Below are positions 1 to 7,487 of a DNA stretch of 64,000 nt, piece after piece. How positions within the stretch are numbered: position 1 is the first letter of the stretch; the number at the start of each line of letters is the position of its first letter. This stretch comes from Curtobacterium sp. MCBA15_001. Its GTDB lineage: Bacteria; Actinomycetota; Actinomycetes; Actinomycetales; Microbacteriaceae. The position numbers and the translations under genes are program-made. The notes beneath the pieces were generated by a model. The model was not told the DNA's origin. It saw only the letters and a list, made by a program, of their open reading frames with translations, and searched no databases. The stretch lies in the NCBI RefSeq assembly GCF_001864835.1, contig NZ_MJGI01000004.1:1-64000 (forward strand). The letters run 5' to 3'.

Positions 1-45
1 CGGGCGCCGTGCGGGCGCCGGCGCCGGCGCGATCTGCGCGCCGGA

Positions 46-83
46 ACGACAAGTGCGCGCGTGGGAACGCGCGCACTTGTCGT
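46..83. repeat. Perfect 17-bp inverted repeat (terminator-like hairpin)
   Basis: Two exactly complementary 17-base arms (46-62 and 67-83) flank the tetraloop GGGA, giving a very stable hairpin. There is no T-tract, so if it is a terminator it is of the actinobacterial type that lacks one, or it works in both directions. No gene lies between the window edge and base 433, so it most likely closes a gene left of the window. Confidence 0.6.
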
Positions 84-113
84 CGCGACGCTCATGTCGC
101 GTGGGGTGCACGG

Positions 114-150
114 GACGGGAGGCGCGTGGCGGGGTCGCGCCGGGCCTCCA
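114..150. repeat. Copy of the dispersed GGGAGGC hairpin family
   Basis: Bases 114-133 are identical to the left arm of the perfect palindrome at 1819-1838. They are followed by GGGCCTCC (143-150), so the outer GGAGGC/GCCTCC arms can pair. Other members lie at 1819, 5844, 21152, 51586 and 58678. Probably a terminator or a REP-like element of the gene upstream of the window. Confidence 0.5.
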
Positions 151-254
151 GGCCGACCCGCGGCGGCACGGGGCGGGCGCACCAAGACCCGGATTCGGCG
201 CGGCGAACAGGCCGGATCGGCTTGCACATGCGGATCGGAGCGCGCCAGAGTGGG

Positions 255-395
255 TGCCGAAGGGGAGTAGCTCCCAGCGCGCGCATCGACACAATGGCCA
301 TCACGACGATCGGCCCGGTGCGCCACTCCGACCGGCCCGTCTGCGGTGGTCGGAGCGAGCGAGACCTTCGGCCGTTCCGCTGTGGCCGAAGCCTC
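255..395 (+). promoter_or_regulatory. Putative yybP-ykoY (manganese) riboswitch
   Basis: The leader of the exchanger gene contains AAGGGGAGTAGC (260-271), which matches the highly conserved 5' element of the yybP-ykoY aptamer. It also contains GCGAGCGAGACCTTCGGCC (354-372), close to the conserved 3' element (AGCAAGACCTTTGCC). Between them CTCCGACC (326-333) and GGTCGGAG (348-355) form a long arm. The CTTCGGCC/GGCCGAAG hairpin (365-392) could be the expression platform. The family senses Mn2+ and typically controls Mn2+ exporters. Assignment rests on motif recognition by eye, not on a covariance model. Confidence 0.7.
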
Positions 396-432
396 CCGTG
401 TGCTTCGTCATGGCTCGACCACGAGGACCACC

Positions 433-1731
433 ATGACCGACACCATCGCCGTGCAGCGCGCCGATACCGGTGCCCCCGCACCCGCTCCCCGCATGGGCGC
501 CAGCGCCTGGGCCCGGATCGCGATCTGCTTCGCCATCGCCCTTCCCGCCGTCGTCTTCCGGGTGACCGGCTTCGCCCCGAACCCCGTCGTCGACCTGCTC
601 GTGTTCGGTGCGGCCGTCGTCGCCGCGTCGTTCCTGCTCGCGTGGGCCGCGGAGGCCGCCCAGAAGGACATCGCCGGCGCGCTGGCCATCGCGATCCTGG
701 CGCTCATCGCCGTGCTGCCGGAGTACGCCGTCGACCTGTACTACGCGTTCCGCTCGGGTTCCGACCCCGCGTACGAGCAGTTCGCCGCCGCCAACATGAC
801 CGGCTCCAACCGGTTGCTGCTCGGGTTCGGGTGGCCGCTCGTCGTCGTCATCTCGCTGCTGGTCGCCCGCCGGTTCGTCCGCGCCGGGACCCTGCCGTCG
901 TCGGCCACCCGGGTCCTCGAACTGTCACGGTCCGCCCGGGTCGACGTCGGGTTCCTGGCGCTGCTCGCACTGCTGGCGTTCCTGATCCCCGCGATGGGGT
1001 CGATCCCGCTGTGGTTCGGCTTCGTGCTCCTCGCCGCGTTCGTGCTGTACCTGTGGCGGGCATCGGCGACCGGGGACGACGACGATGACGACGAGGAACT
1101 GGTCGGCATGGCCGGCAACCTGGCGTCGATGCCGCAGCGGCAGCGCCGGTGGACGATCCTGGCGCTGTTCGTCGTGGCCGCCGCGGTGATCCTGGCCTCG
1201 GCCGAACCGTTCGCCGACGCCCTGGTGCAGTCCGGCAGCGCGCTCGGGATCGACAGCTACTTCCTGGTGCAGTGGCTCGCGCCGCTGGCGACCGAGGCGC
1301 CCGAGTTCATCGTCGCGGCGCTGTTCGCCCTGCGGGGGATGGGCGGCGCGGCGATCGGCACGCTGATCGCGTCGAAGGTCAACCAGTGGTCCCTGCTGGT
1401 CGGGTCGCTGCCGATCGCCCACGTGCTCGGCGGCGGGACGACGGGCGGGCTGCCGCTCGACGGTCGGCAGGTCGAGGAGTTCATGCTGACCGCCTCGCAG
1501 ACCGTGCTCGGAGTGGCGATCATCATCGCGCTGCGCTTCCACCGGTGGTCGGCGATCGCGTTGGTGGCGCTGTTCGCGGTGCAGTTCGTCGTGACGGACA
1601 CCAGCGGGCGGTGGATCCTCAGCGTCGTGCACCTGGTCGTGGCCGTCGTGGTGCTGTGGATCAACCGGCGCGACATCGTGCCGACGCTGGCGGCGCCGTT
1701 CCGCCGGCCGTCGCGCGCCGCGGCGGAGTAG
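433..1731 (+). CDS. CaCA-family cation exchanger, probable Mn2+/Ca2+ exporter
   Basis: A 432-residue polytopic membrane protein. It has two internally related halves, as in Na+/Ca2+ exchangers: a first alpha repeat with PEYAVD and NMTGSNRLLLG (about residues 96-131) and a second with LATEAPEFIVAALFA and GTLIASKVNQWSLLVG (about 284-325). The conserved acidic residues in PEY and EAPEF are the expected ion ligands. A cytosolic loop carries a run of seven aspartates followed by two glutamates (about residue 215), possibly a metal-sensing or binding patch. The ATG at 433 was chosen over the upstream GTG at 346 because an AGGA precedes it and the longer start would lie inside the riboswitch-like leader. 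The leader and the nearby mntR argue for Mn2+ as a substrate; Ca2+ or Na+/H+ exchange remains possible. Confidence 0.85.
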   Translation: MTDTIAVQRADTGAPAPAPRMGASAWARIAICFAIALPAVVFRVTGFAPNPVVDLLVFGAAVVAASFLLAWAAEAAQKDIAGALAIAILALIAVLPEYAVDLYYAFRSGSDPAYEQFAAANMTGSNRLLLGFGWPLVVVISLLVARRFVRAGTLPSSATRVLELSRSARVDVGFLALLALLAFLIPAMGSIPLWFGFVLLAAFVLYLWRASATGDDDDDDEELVGMAGNLASMPQRQRRWTILALFVVAAAVILASAEPFADALVQSGSALGIDSYFLVQWLAPLATEAPEFIVAALFALRGMGGAAIGTLIASKVNQWSLLVGSLPIAHVLGGGTTGGLPLDGRQVEEFMLTASQTVLGVAIIIALRFHRWSAIALVALFAVQFVVTDTSGRWILSVVHLVVAVVVLWINRRDIVPTLAAPFRRPSRAAAE

Positions 1732-1734
1732 CGC

Positions 1735-2180
1735 AGCGCGACTTCGCACCGTGCGCGGTTCTGCACACGGTGCGAGGGCCGCGTGCTCGCACCGTGTCCG
1801 CAACCTCGCACCGTGCCGGACGGGAGGCGCGTGGCGGGCCCGCCACGCGCCTCCCGTCGGGTGGCGGTGGCGCTGGCCCGCGCCGCGTGCGTCCGCCGCT
1901 TTGCCCGGGTCGCATGACGCGCCGCGTGCGATGCGCCGCGTGCGATGCGCCGAGGTCGCATGGTCCGTCGCTGCCGCACGCCGGGGGCGGCGCCTTCCGC
2001 GACCTGGGCGGACCTGAGCGGCATGTTGTGCGACGGCGGGCACCGGCGCGCACGGGCGGGCACCGGCGCGCACCGGCGGGCACCGGCGCGCACGGGCGGG
2101 CACCGGCGCGCACGTGCGAGGTTCTGCACACGGTGCGGGAGCCGCGTGCTTGCACCGTGTTCGCAACGTCGCACCGTGCC
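1735..2180. repeat. Repeat-dense intergenic region
   Basis: This 500-base gap (1732-2231) has no convincing gene. It contains a ~65-base direct repeat (about 1757-1817 and 2119-2178), each copy able to form a CACGGTGCGA/TCGCACCGTG-type hairpin. It also holds a perfect 20+20 base palindrome without a spacer (1819-1858), two 14-base repeats GCGCCGCGTGCGAT (about 1919-1946), and four exact-length 20-base units with core GGCGGGCACCGGCGCGCAC (2034-2113) that differ only at their first base. It separates the convergent exchanger and mntR genes, so part must act as terminator; the rest is unexplained. Confidence 0.75.
1819..1858. terminator. Perfect 40-base palindrome (GGGAGGC hairpin family)
   Basis: Left arm 1819-1838 and right arm 1839-1858 are exact reverse complements. 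As RNA it would fold with a GGCC-type turn. It lies 88 bases after the exchanger stop and can serve both converging genes. Confidence 0.55.
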
Positions 2181-2231
2181 AAACGCGACGCATGTCGCGC
2201 ACGCGGCGGGGGCACGGGCCGCGGGCGCGGG

Positions 2232-2921
2232 TCAGTCGGCGTCGGGCGCGAGCCAGATCGCGGCGGCGGCGGCGCTCGGCAGGTCCACCAGGGACTCGGT
2301 GCCGTCCGGGGAGCGCCGGGACACCGCGATGACGCCCGCGTAGTCCCGGACCTGTTCGACGCGCAGGTGAGTGCCGAGGCCGACACCGAGCTCGTCGAAG
2401 TAGCGCAGCAACGAGGGGTCGTCGTCGGAGACCCGGTCGACGGTCCCGCACGACCCGGGCTCGACGGTACCGAGGAGCGTCCCGGGGGAGTCCGGCACGG
2501 TGCCGTCGGCGCGCGGGATCGGATCCCCGTGCGGGTCGTGCGTCGGGTGCCCCAGGTCGGCGTCGACCCGGTCGAGGAACGTCTCCGACACGGCGTGCTC
2601 GAGGGCCTCGGCCTCGGTGTGGACCTCGTCCCACGTGTAGCCCAGGCGGGAGACCAGGAACGACTCGATCAGCCGGTGTCGTCGGACCATCGCCACGGCG
2701 ACCTGCTGCCCGAGCGGGGTGAGCACGACGCCGTAGTAAGGGGTGTGCTCGATCAGGCCGTCGCGGTCGAGCTTCCGGAGGTTGCCCGAGACGGTCGAGG
2801 CCGAGACCTTCAGCGCAGCGGCGATGTCGCGGGTCGCGATGCCGGCGTCACCGCGCTCCCGGGCCTTCCAGATGAGCTTGACGTAGTCCTCGGCCATCGT
2901 CGAGAGCGAGGGGAGGCGCAT
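2232..2921 (-). CDS. mntR: MntR/DtxR-family metal-dependent transcriptional regulator
   Basis: A 229-residue protein with the DtxR-family layout: an N-terminal winged helix (about residues 5-65, with SLSTMAEDYVKLIW and DIAAALKVSASTVSGNLRKL), a metal-binding and dimerization domain (about 70-140, with HRLIESFL, E and H residues of the metal sites) and a C-terminal SH3/FeoA-like domain. The helix pattern resembles manganese-responsive MntR more than iron-responsive IdeR. The ATG at 2921 was chosen because family members begin just before the first helix; a TTG at 2936 is the alternative. It faces the repeat-rich gap behind the exchanger and is divergent from a CPBP gene, their starts 22 bases apart at most. 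Likely represses Mn2+ uptake, or tunes Mn2+ balance with the riboswitch-linked exchanger. Confidence 0.85.
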   Translation of the reverse strand: MRLPSLSTMAEDYVKLIWKARERGDAGIATRDIAAALKVSASTVSGNLRKLDRDGLIEHTPYYGVVLTPLGQQVAVAMVRRHRLIESFLVSRLGYTWDEVHTEAEALEHAVSETFLDRVDADLGHPTHDPHGDPIPRADGTVPDSPGTLLGTVEPGSCGTVDRVSDDDPSLLRYFDELGVGLGTHLRVEQVRDYAGVIAVSRRSPDGTESLVDLPSAAAAAIWLAPDAD

Positions 2922-2942
2922 ACCGCAATGGTACAAACAGGC

Positions 2943-3887
2943 ATGCCGTCACGCAGACCCCGCTGGCCGGTGCCGCCCTCGCTGCTGATCGGGGTCGCGC
3001 CGCTCGTGGCGTTCGCCGCGGTCAGCGCCTGGCGTGCACGCCCGAGTGACGACTACCCCTCGCTGGGACTGACCGTCGACAGCGTCGTGCGGGCCCTCGT
3101 CGTCCCCGAGGGCATTGCGGCCCTGGCGCTCGCCGTGGTCGTGACCGCGCTCGGCTGGTGGCGGATCGCGACGGTCGACTCCACCCGTGGGCGCCCGCGC
3201 TGGACGTGGACCGCCCCCGCGCTCATCGCCGTCGTGTGTCTGGCACGCCTGCCGCTGGTCGACTGGACGGCGCTGCCCTGGCACTACTTCGTGCTGCTCG
3301 GCGTCGGTGTGCTGTTCGTCGGGGTGTTCGAGGAACTGCTGACCCGCGGCGTGCTGCTGGTGGGCCTGCGCCGCCGCCTGCCCGAGTTCGGCGTGTGGAT
3401 CGCGTCGTGCGTGCTCTTCGGGCTGCTGCACCTGCTGAACGCGTTGGCCGGCGCGGGCATCGGCCCGACGCTGATCCAGGTCGTGTTCGCGGCGTCGTTC
3501 GGGTCGACGCTCTACGTCGCCCGACGACTGACCGGCAACCTGCTGCTGCCGGTGCTGCTGCACGCGGTGTGGGACTTCGGCTCGATCGCGGTGTCGGCGA
3601 CCTCGCGTCAGGGCTTCGACGACATCGCGGTCGCCGGCGCCCTCGGGTTGTTCGCCTTCGCCGTCCTGGCGCTCGGCGTGGTCGCGGGCGGGCTCGTGGC
3701 CTGGCGCGACGATCGACCCTGGCGCCTCCGTCGACGGTGGCGCGGCGTCCCCACGAACGACACGACCGACCCGGACACCGACTCCGACTCCGACACCGAC
3801 GAAGCGCCTGCCGGACACCGCGAACCCGTTCCGGGCCGGAACGACCTGCGAAGCCGCACAGACACACCGACCGGTTCACCTGGCTGA
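2943..3887 (+). CDS. CPBP-family intramembrane glutamic endopeptidase
   Basis: A 314-residue membrane protein with several hydrophobic helices. The Abi/CAAX (CPBP) signature is complete: EELLTRG (about residue 130), FGLLHLLN (about 160) and HAVWD (about 206); the paired glutamates and histidines are the catalytic residues of the family. A basic and then Asp/Ser/Thr-rich tail (about 265-314) is probably cytosolic and disordered. Two in-frame starts are possible, ATG 2928 and ATG 2943; the second keeps more space for the divergent mntR promoter. Substrate unknown; family members cut prenylated or membrane peptides. Confidence 0.85.
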   Translation: MPSRRPRWPVPPSLLIGVAPLVAFAAVSAWRARPSDDYPSLGLTVDSVVRALVVPEGIAALALAVVVTALGWWRIATVDSTRGRPRWTWTAPALIAVVCLARLPLVDWTALPWHYFVLLGVGVLFVGVFEELLTRGVLLVGLRRRLPEFGVWIASCVLFGLLHLLNALAGAGIGPTLIQVVFAASFGSTLYVARRLTGNLLLPVLLHAVWDFGSIAVSATSRQGFDDIAVAGALGLFAFAVLALGVVAGGLVAWRDDRPWRLRRRWRGVPTNDTTDPDTDSDSDTDEAPAGHREPVPGRNDLRSRTDTPTGSPG

Positions 3888-3970
3888 CCCGAGCCGTTCC
3901 TCGGACCGTCACCGAGCCTCCTTACCGTCGCCCGCGATCCCGCCCGGACATCGACGCCGGCCGGCAACAG

Positions 3971-3998
3971 GAAGGAGCGCCGCCCCGCCCGGGGCGGC
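3971..3998 (+). promoter_or_regulatory. Shine-Dalgarno followed by a perfect hairpin before the start codon
   Basis: GAAGGAG (3971-3977) lies 29 bases before the ATG at 4007, too far for normal use. Between them GCCGCCCCG (3979-3987) and CGGGGCGGC (3990-3998) are perfect reverse complements. Folding this hairpin would bring the SD to roughly normal distance, or the stem could hinder ribosome entry. Confidence 0.45.
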
Positions 3999-4006
3999 AA
4001 CCACGC

Positions 4007-5788
4007 ATGCGCACATCCGCACGCGCCATGGCCACGGGGGTGACCGTCGCTGCGATCGCGACGTCCCTGGTCATCGGCAACCCGTTCACGGCGAACGCCG
4101 CCGACTACCCCAGCACCACCACCAAGCCGGACCTCGTCTCCCTGCTGAACGGGTACGACTCGTTCTGGAAGTCGAGCGGCTCGAACGACCTGCACGGCAC
4201 CGTGGTCAGCGGCGCGACGCTCGCGCAGAACGACCAGCTGACGTCGTGGATCAACCAGAACGCCACGCCGGCGCAGCAGTTCACGGCACTGCAGGACTCG
4301 GAGTACAAGAACGCGCCGACCGGGTACGACCAGTCCTCGACGGTGGGCCAGGGGCTCGGTGACGCGCTCGAGAAGATCTACCTGCAGGGCCGACAGAGCG
4401 GCGCGCTGCCCCTGACCGAGGCGCTCATCAACAGCAACACGGGCACGACCGGTGCGTACGTCAGCACCGGCGACGCGAAGACGCACTACAGCTACCCGCG
4501 TCCGTACCTGCCGACGGACGCCTCCGCAACGCTGCCCGCGACCGACGACCAGGTGAACTGCACCCCGACTACGTGGAACGCATCCTCGCTCGCGGCGAAC
4601 CGCACCGGCAAGACGTGGGCGGATGCGAAAGGCAACCTGACGATCACGCGAGTGCCCGTGCAGACCGACACCACGCACGAGTTCTCGCCGAGCGACGTCG
4701 TGCTCGACGCCGGCTACGGCACCAAGGGCATCTGCCAGGGCGGCTCCTACCCGAGCGGCCACACCACGACGGCCTACCAGGCGGGCATCACCCTCGCCAC
4801 GCTCGTCCCCGAGCTCGCGCCGGAGATCCTCGCCCGTGCCTCCGAGGCCGGCAACGACCGCATCGTCCTCGGCGTGCACTACCCACTCGACATCATGGGC
4901 GGTCGCATCGACGGCGAGGCCGCCCTCGCCGCGCGCTGGTCCGACACGCAGTTCCGCACCGAGGTCCTCGAGCCCGCGCGTGCCGAGCTGACGAAGTACC
5001 TGGAGCAGCAGTGCGGCAACACGCTGGCGGCCTGCATCGCCGCCGAGCAGCCGTACCGGAACAGCCCGTACGGCGGGAAGGCGGTGCCCGGCGGCACCGC
5101 CCAGGTCGTCACCGACCGGGCCTCGGCCGTCGCCGTCTACCGCGAGCGCATGGACTACGGCTTCGCGAAGACCGGCACCACGGCGCTGGCAGCGAGCGTC
5201 CCGACCGGTGCCGAGAACCTGCTGCTCAGCACGTTCCCGACCCTGACCGACGCGCAGCGCACCGCCGTGCTGGCCCAGACCGAGATCGCCTCGGGCGACC
5301 CGCTCGACCAGTCCGGCACCACGAACGGCTCGTGGGAGCGCATCGACCTGGCGGCCGCGACCAGCGCCACCGTCGCCGTCGCCGCTGACGGGTCCGTGCA
5401 GGTCGTCGCCACCGGCGGGACCGCGAAGGTCGTCTCCGGCGTGCTCACCGCTCCTTCGGGCACCACCGTGCAGGCCGGCGCGCAGCTCGCGCTCACCGGC
5501 ACCGGGCTGACCGCGGGGGCGACCTACCAGGTCGTGCTCCACAGCGACCCGACCGTCGTCGGCGCGCTGACCGCCGACGCGACGGGCAGCGCCACCGGCA
5601 GCGTGACGATCCCGGCAGCCACCGCGGCCGGCGCACACACCGTCGACCTGGTCGACGCGTCCGGAGCGACCGCCTTGGTCACGCCGCTCGCGATCACGGT
5701 GACGGCGGCACCCGCCACCGGCGGGACCGGCACGAACGGCACCAGCGGCTCGACGACCGGCATCCACCTGCCCGTCGTCAGCGGCTGA
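4007..5788 (+). CDS. Secreted vanadium-haloperoxidase/PAP2-type acid phosphatase
   Basis: A 593-residue protein with a Sec signal peptide (about residues 1-35, ending at TANA|AD). The catalytic domain carries the three PAP2 motifs: K-x-H-YSYPRPY (about 157-166), GGSYPSGHTT (about 245-254) and a third motif GNDRIVLGVHYPLD (about 282-295). In the third motif the usual arginine-containing SR element is replaced by NDR. The C-terminal 150 residues, rich in Thr, Ala and Gly, look like a beta-sandwich domain (starting near VLTAPSGTTVQAG) without a sorting motif. It acts outside the cell on phosphate esters. Longer upstream ORF extension lacks a signal peptide at its start, so the ATG after the SD hairpin was taken. 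Confidence 0.85.
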   Translation: MRTSARAMATGVTVAAIATSLVIGNPFTANAADYPSTTTKPDLVSLLNGYDSFWKSSGSNDLHGTVVSGATLAQNDQLTSWINQNATPAQQFTALQDSEYKNAPTGYDQSSTVGQGLGDALEKIYLQGRQSGALPLTEALINSNTGTTGAYVSTGDAKTHYSYPRPYLPTDASATLPATDDQVNCTPTTWNASSLAANRTGKTWADAKGNLTITRVPVQTDTTHEFSPSDVVLDAGYGTKGICQGGSYPSGHTTTAYQAGITLATLVPELAPEILARASEAGNDRIVLGVHYPLDIMGGRIDGEAALAARWSDTQFRTEVLEPARAELTKYLEQQCGNTLAACIAAEQPYRNSPYGGKAVPGGTAQVVTDRASAVAVYRERMDYGFAKTGTTALAASVPTGAENLLLSTFPTLTDAQRTAVLAQTEIASGDPLDQSGTTNGSWERIDLAAATSATVAVAADGSVQVVATGGTAKVVSGVLTAPSGTTVQAGAQLALTGTGLTAGATYQVVLHSDPTVVGALTADATGSATGSVTIPAATAAGAHTVDLVDASGATALVTPLAITVTAAPATGGTGTNGTSGSTTGIHLPVVSG

Positions 5789-5843
5789 TCGGTGGACCGG
5801 CCGGCGCGCAGGCGTCGGCCGGTCCTCCCGCCACCACCCACCG

Positions 5844-5883
5844 GACGGGAGGCCCGGCGCACCGCCGCCACGCGCCTCCCGTC
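5844..5883. terminator. GGGAGGC-family hairpin
   Basis: GACGGGAGGC (5844-5853) and GCCTCCCGTC (5874-5883) are perfect 10-base arms around a 20-base GC-rich loop that can pair further. It lies between the phosphatase stop and the transpeptidase start and ends 30 bases before the next start codon. Confidence 0.55.
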
Positions 5884-5913
5884 CGCCCCGTCCCACCCAG
5901 GAAGCACACCCTC

Positions 5914-6786
5914 TTGCGCAAGCGCACCCTCTGGACCTCCGTCGGCATCGCCGCCGCAGCCGTCGTCGCCGCCGGTGTGATCACCGTCCCCCTGCTCGGG
6001 AGCGCACCCGACGCTGGTCGACCGGTGTCCGCGACCCCCACTGCCTCGGCGACGGCGACCCCGGCGGTCCCGTCCGTCAGCGCCGCCGCGCTCGCCGCCC
6101 TGCCCGAGGCCCGGTACTCCGCCGTGGTCCCCGGCCTGATGCCGTTCGCGAGCACCGTCACGCGCGACACCGTGTTCCACCTGTCGGCCGACGCGCCGCT
6201 CTTCGGCCAGGACCGCACGACCCCGGTCGCCCGGTTCGCCGCCCGGGACTTCCTGCAGCAGCCGAGCACCGTCGTCGGACTCCGTCGCGAGGGAGCGTGG
6301 GAGCTCGTCCTGACGCCGGCCCGCCAGCAGCTGCCCTCTGCCGCGGGTGAGTCAGGGGCGGCTGCGCAGACCTCCGCCTGGGTGCCGGTGTCGGCGTTGA
6401 CGGCGGCTGCGACACCGACGTCGCACGTGGTCATCTCGACGGAGCACCAGACGGTGTCGATCGTCGACGCGTCCGGCGCCGTGGAGCACTCGTTCTCGGC
6501 CGGGGTCGGCACGGCGCAGACCCCGACGCCGACCGGCGTGACGGGGTACCTGGAGCAGCGGTACGTCGACGCGTCCCAGGGCACGGGCGACCACCCGATC
6601 CAGCTGACCTCGCTGCACTCGAGCGCCGCGGACGAGCCGTACGGCGGTCACGACGGCGGGCTGATCGGCATGCACTGGAACGCCGCTACTTCGGGTGCGG
6701 TGTCGCACGGCTGCGTGCGGCTGGACGCGGACGCCGTTGCCGCGGTCGACGCGCTGCCGCTCGGGACGCTGGTCACGGTCGAGTAG
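5914..6786 (+). CDS. L,D-transpeptidase (YkuD domain), exported
   Basis: A 290-residue protein with an N-terminal membrane helix or signal anchor (about residues 5-28) and a Ser/Thr/Ala linker. A middle region (about 60-150) includes a short beta-rich segment. The C-terminal YkuD domain (about 165-290) has the catalytic HGCVRL motif near residue 264, preceded by GMHWN. Such enzymes make 3-3 cross-links in peptidoglycan or attach proteins to it. The TTG start at 5914 is preceded by AGGAAG at suitable distance and directly precedes the basic-hydrophobic signal sequence. Same direction as the secreted phosphatase but separated by a hairpin, so probably transcribed on its own. Confidence 0.85.
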   Translation: MRKRTLWTSVGIAAAAVVAAGVITVPLLGSAPDAGRPVSATPTASATATPAVPSVSAAALAALPEARYSAVVPGLMPFASTVTRDTVFHLSADAPLFGQDRTTPVARFAARDFLQQPSTVVGLRREGAWELVLTPARQQLPSAAGESGAAAQTSAWVPVSALTAAATPTSHVVISTEHQTVSIVDASGAVEHSFSAGVGTAQTPTPTGVTGYLEQRYVDASQGTGDHPIQLTSLHSSAADEPYGGHDGGLIGMHWNAATSGAVSHGCVRLDADAVAAVDALPLGTLVTVE

Positions 6787-6825
6787 GGCGCGGCCGTCGG
6801 ATCAGGTCCCCCTGGGCCCGGGTCT

Positions 6826-6850
6826 CGCCGACCAGATTGGTCAATCGGCG
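6826..6850. terminator. Possible bidirectional terminator between convergent genes
   Basis: CGCCGA (6826-6831) and TCGGCG (6845-6850) can pair around an A/T-richer loop. It sits in the 54-base gap between converging genes and runs into the last codons of the leftward gene. Confidence 0.3.
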
Positions 6851-7464
6851 CGATGCAGGTCGCCGTCCGCTGGGTCAGCGGCCCAGGGCGAGTCCGGATG
6901 GGCGGTGCGGATCGACCGGGCGAGCCACTCGGCGGCCGCGGGGCCGAGCCGCGGCATCACCTGCCGACGGTCGTCCTCGTCGGTGGCGGTCGGGCTGCGG
7001 CTCTTCCACAGCAGCTGGACCTGCGGTGCGACGGTGCGGACGCCGTCCACCACGAGGACCGCGTCCGACCAGGGCAGGGTCACGGCGCTGTCGCGGCGGT
7101 ACACCCAGGACGCGTCGTCCCCGACCTCCGCGTTGACCTGCAGGGACCAGCGCCCAGAGCGGTCGTCGCGACACCAGACGTTGACGACACCGGCGAGCGA
7201 CGGGAGTTCGTCGAGCGGGGTGAGCCACCCGTCCTGCGCGGCGAACGGCCGGAGCGACACGGGGAGCGTCGACAGGAACGACGGCAGGTGCCCCCGCGTC
7301 ACGCTGACGTCGACGTCGCCGTGCTCGCGGGTGACCCGCCCGAGCCAGTGGTCGAGCGCGACCCCTCCGGAGAGCCAGGCGGGAGTTCCTGACAGGAGTT
7401 CGGCGACCGCCGGCACGGAGAGCGGACTCCAGACGTCGACCGCGGGATCATTACGGCGGCGCAT
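6841..7464 (-). CDS. Nucleotidyltransferase-fold protein, aminoglycoside adenylyltransferase-like
   Basis: A 207-residue protein. Near residue 30 it has WLSGGVALDHWLG followed by HGDVDVSV, the GG-x-A-x-D and H-x-D-x-D arrangement of the ANT(2'')-like nucleotidyltransferase superfamily (the Aminoglyc_resit type). The two aspartates of DVDV would bind metal. Whether it acts on an antibiotic, a nucleotide or a protein cannot be told. The ATG at 7464 is the only start before the conserved region that does not overlap the upstream gene. It lies 23 bases after the tam stop and is probably cotranscribed with tam and the HAD gene. Confidence 0.7.
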   Translation of the reverse strand: MRRRNDPAVDVWSPLSVPAVAELLSGTPAWLSGGVALDHWLGRVTREHGDVDVSVTRGHLPSFLSTLPVSLRPFAAQDGWLTPLDELPSLAGVVNVWCRDDRSGRWSLQVNAEVGDDASWVYRRDSAVTLPWSDAVLVVDGVRTVAPQVQLLWKSRSPTATDEDDRRQVMPRLGPAAAEWLARSIRTAHPDSPWAADPADGDLHRAD

Positions 7465-7487
7465 CGACGGGTCCGGGTCGGGGCGGG

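Noticed and set aside
2034-2113. Regular 20-base units suggesting a small CRISPR array
   Set aside because: Units are adjacent without spacers and no cas genes are nearby; this is a tandem repeat.
3608-5896. 762-codon antisense frame over the phosphatase
   Set aside because: No start signals or domains; the plus-strand frame encodes PAP2 motifs and a signal peptide.
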